A DNA stretch of 8,252 nt. Source: Bacteroidota bacterium. GTDB lineage: Bacteria > Bacteroidota > Bacteroidia > Bacteroidales > Marinifilaceae. Position numbers and translations under genes: made by a program. Every line of letters begins with the position of its first letter. Positions within the stretch are counted from its first letter, which is position 1. The notes under the pieces were generated by a model that worked only from the letters and a program-made list of their open reading frames with translations, made no database searches and had not been told where the DNA came from. Of the stretch, positions 5,767 through 8,252 are shown in pieces. The stretch spans positions 1 to 8,252 of the forward strand of contig JAEXFF010000317.1 in assembly GCA_023400335.1 (NCBI GenBank). Reading direction: 5' to 3'.

Positions 5767-8252
5767 TCACATTTCTTTAAGTCTGTTAAGTAATTCAGTA
5801 ACGTTTAAAGCCCCTTCCATTTGTATTTTATCAAAGACCATAAAATAACGATACTTTTCACCTGCTTTATTAGCCCATGTACATCCCAAATTTATTTTTT
5901 TACGACTGTCAGAGTTATCCCGGTCGTCGCCTTTAGTTTCTATCACAATGATAAAACCACTTTTTAACTTGACTATAAAATCCGGATAATGATTTATAAA
6001 ACCATTTATACAAAACCCTTGCCCTCGTTCTGAATTTCTGTGCCAGAATACAACATTGTTAAGATTGGCTACTGCATTTATAACACGATACTCAAAATCA
6101 TTCATATCCCCTTCTTCTGAATAAAGTCCTTTTGCAAGTCCTCTGGAAAGAGATTTTAAGGTTATCTTTGGTGGAAAAGTATAAGTTGGTTCACATTTAA
6201 TTTGTCCTGTATCGAGCCACTCTTTGAATTTTCCTTCTTGATAATTTCCTAATAACGAATTAATCTTATCTTTTACGGTTTTAACGGTTTGTAGATGATA
6301 ACTTACTAAATCAGAAATTTGTTCCGCGTCAAAGTCCTGAATGGCCCTTTCGATATAGCTAATTATTTGTGGTTCGGGAATCTCATCAAACTTTATATTT
6401 TTAGCGATACTTCTTGCTAATTGTCTTTTCTGGCCTTCATCGGGTAAAGAAGTAATAAATTCTTTCAAGCTTGCAATTTGTTGTGCATTCAAGTTTCTAT
6501 GTGTTGGCACAAACTCGTCTTTGCCACTTTGTTCAAGATCTACCCGTACTGCTTCAATATCCGTTCTGGTAAAATTTATTTTATGATCTTCCTTATCCAG
6601 ATTAATATCAGCCGCAAGCATAGATTTTGTCAGAGGTCTTAAAGAACCTTCCTGTTCAAACAAAGAATTGCTATTGATTTTCTTCATGAAAGTAGGTAAA
6701 CAAATTGCTGAAGCATCATTTTGGAAAAAATCTTTTATTGAATAGTATTTTACCATGTTCTTTACATCATTGGGAATATTATCGTCTTCTTTAATGGATT
6801 CCTCTATTTGTTTTTGATAATCAGAATTTTGAGCCTTGGCTATATTTTCAATAGTATCAACTGAAGTATTAACTTCGAGATTACTGACCATGTCTTTTAC
6901 CAGTGGGACATAAATGTCAGAATCTTCATGGACAAGTGACAGTGGGGCATCAGGTTCTTTATAATTATTATAATCAAATAAATTACCTAATGTTTTTTCC
7001 GGTAATTGTACATTCTCATTTGATTGCTCTTCATTTGCCAAACGGTAATCTTTTTTACTAAATCCGGCTTTGTTTAGACTGGCAATTATATTTTCAAGAG
7101 TATCCCGGAAATTTGCAGAACAGGTGAACACATACGACAAATTGAGAAGTTCTTGCGTATGTTTCGTTGTATAAGGTAAACGTAAAATCCGACCGAGAAT
7201 TTGTTCAACATCCACACGTGAAGATTTATTTGCCAATGAAGCTAATATGTAGGCAAAAGGACAATCCCAGCCTTCTTTCAAAGCATTGACAGTTATAATG
7301 AATCTCACTTCACAGTCACGACTCATTAAATCAACATTTTTAATTTCGTCTTTATTGGCTGTTTTTATCTTTATTTGTTCTTCCGGAATACCAATTTCTA
7401 TGAGTTGTTGTTTTATTTTATCAAATGTAATGTTGTCATTATCTGTTTTGGGTTGTGCTTGGAATAAGACAATCGGACGGATATATTTGCCACCTTCCTG
7501 CTCTTGTAAAGTAGCTTTTTGTTCTAAACTTCTTTGTAATTGAATAGCACTTACGATAACATCATTTGTACTTTTGTGATTATAGACAATGACGGGTAAT
7601 TTAACCATATTTGCAAGCTTGAGCTTAATAGCATCAACAAAACTGATTATATTGCTTTTTTTACGGGGTGTCGCAGTTAAATCGAGAATAAAGCAGGGAT
7701 TTATTAAATTCAGCATATCAACTCGTAAATCTGCCTCAAAATTATGGCTTTCGTCTATAATTACTACCGGGTTTAACTGAGCAATAACCTGAATTAATGA
7801 AGCTTCGTCCGCTTTGTCAATAATTTTATTTTTATATTGATAGGTATTTACATGTTCTGTAAGATTTTCATTTTCGCGGAATACCCTACGTCCATCTTTA
7901 TTATTAGCTGCAAATGATTGTACACTCAAAACAAAAATGGTAAGTTGTTCTCTCATTTCCGTAGGGCTAATACCTTGTCCGAAAAGTGCCGCTTCCTTGT
8001 CAACGATACATACAGCATTGCCAAAATGACTATCAATTTTTTGACGATACGTATGATGAGGATCATTTAAATTCTTGTAGGTTTGTTTTAATATAGTGTC
8101 AGAAGGTACAAACCAGGCAACAACTTTAGTTTTTTCTGCAGGCAAACCATCAAAAATAGTACGTAATGCATTACAGGCAATGAATGTTTTTCCCCCGGCA
8201 GTAGGAACTTTTATAGTAACACGCGGAACTCCTTTGACGCTATTGTCATAAG
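5767..8252 (-). CDS. SF2 helicase with C-terminal PD-(D/E)xK nuclease, type III restriction Res-like (5' end cut)
   Basis: The frame is open to the right edge of the window, so the start is missing; 827 residues are visible. Numbered from the first full codon (8250): Walker A PTAGGKT (16-22, K21), DESH box (166-169), motif III LTATP (191-195), EGWDCP (326-331) and motif VI QILGRILR (350-357). These are the ATP-binding and translocation motifs of the Res/DEAD-type superfamily 2. Near the C-terminus, PDF-x13-ETK (D757, E771, K773) is the nuclease signature of type III restriction Res subunits, and the preceding FEYRVINAV and WHRN stretches also fit. Typical Res proteins have roughly 850-1000 residues, so only a short N-terminal piece is missing. 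In type III systems Res cuts DNA only together with a Mod methyltransferase, normally encoded just upstream of res; that region is outside the window. A solitary anti-phage helicase-nuclease is the alternative. Confidence 0.88.
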   Translation of the reverse strand, partial: YDNSVKGVPRVTIKVPTAGGKTFIACNALRTIFDGLPAEKTKVVAWFVPSDTILKQTYKNLNDPHHTYRQKIDSHFGNAVCIVDKEAALFGQGISPTEMREQLTIFVLSVQSFAANNKDGRRVFRENENLTEHVNTYQYKNKIIDKADEASLIQVIAQLNPVVIIDESHNFEADLRVDMLNLINPCFILDLTATPRKKSNIISFVDAIKLKLANMVKLPVIVYNHKSTNDVIVSAIQLQRSLEQKATLQEQEGGKYIRPIVLFQAQPKTDNDNITFDKIKQQLIEIGIPEEQIKIKTANKDEIKNVDLMSRDCEVRFIITVNALKEGWDCPFAYILASLANKSSRVDVEQILGRILRLPYTTKHTQELLNLSYVFTCSANFRDTLENIIASLNKAGFSKKDYRLANEEQSNENVQLPEKTLGNLFDYNNYKEPDAPLSLVHEDSDIYVPLVKDMVSNLEVNTSVDTIENIAKAQNSDYQKQIEESIKEDDNIPNDVKNMVKYYSIKDFFQNDASAICLPTFMKKINSNSLFEQEGSLRPLTKSMLAADINLDKEDHKINFTRTDIEAVRVDLEQSGKDEFVPTHRNLNAQQIASLKEFITSLPDEGQKRQLARSIAKNIKFDEIPEPQIISYIERAIQDFDAEQISDLVSYHLQTVKTVKDKINSLLGNYQEGKFKEWLDTGQIKCEPTYTFPPKITLKSLSRGLAKGLYSEEGDMNDFEYRVINAVANLNNVVFWHRNSERGQGFCINGFINHYPDFIVKLKSGFIIVIETKGDDRDNSDSRKKINLGCTWANKAGEKYRYFMVFDKIQMEGALNVTELLNRLKEM

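Noticed and set aside
8143..8145. TTG as start codon of the helicase gene
   Set aside because: The frame continues upstream to the window edge and encodes the Walker A motif PTAGGKT, which the protein needs; the true start must lie beyond 8252.

Overview
The window looks like a chromosome segment from a Bacteroidota species, most likely a gut Bacteroidales. Three things point there: promoters of the TTG-N19-TAnnTTTG type (clearest in front of the tRNA gene), the absence of Shine-Dalgarno sequences in front of the starts, and a NigD-like lipoprotein, a family typical of this group. No species can be named from the sequence alone.

Left part (1-4095), core chromosome, all on the + strand. The 3' end of phoU is followed by an OmpR/PhoB-type response regulator and a PhoR-type membrane histidine kinase with a periplasmic sensor domain and a PAS domain. 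This is the usual tail of a pst-phoU-phoB-phoR phosphate-starvation locus; the pst transporter genes would lie to the left, outside the window. A stem-loop closes this unit. A NigD-like lipoprotein gene follows, closed by a near-perfect hairpin terminator.

Middle (4118-4290). A tRNA-Pro(TGG) gene has a textbook Bacteroides promoter and is followed by a hairpin/T-tract terminator. Its acceptor stem has one C-A mismatch.

Right part (4291-8252), A+T-rich accessory DNA. Just beyond the tRNA are two TTGTCGCA repeats spaced one helical turn apart, about 270 bp without genes, and a decayed excisionase-like helix-turn-helix gene with two in-frame nonsense codons. No integrase is visible. Convergent to it, on the - strand, is a two-gene unit: a large SF2 helicase with a C-terminal PD-(D/E)xK nuclease motif, like the Res subunit of type III restriction systems and cut by the window edge, followed at once by an unrecognised protein with one N-terminal membrane anchor. 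I read this as a tRNA-Pro-targeted integrative island carrying a restriction or defence module. The membrane-anchored partner is the least explained part, and any methyltransferase would have to lie beyond 8252.
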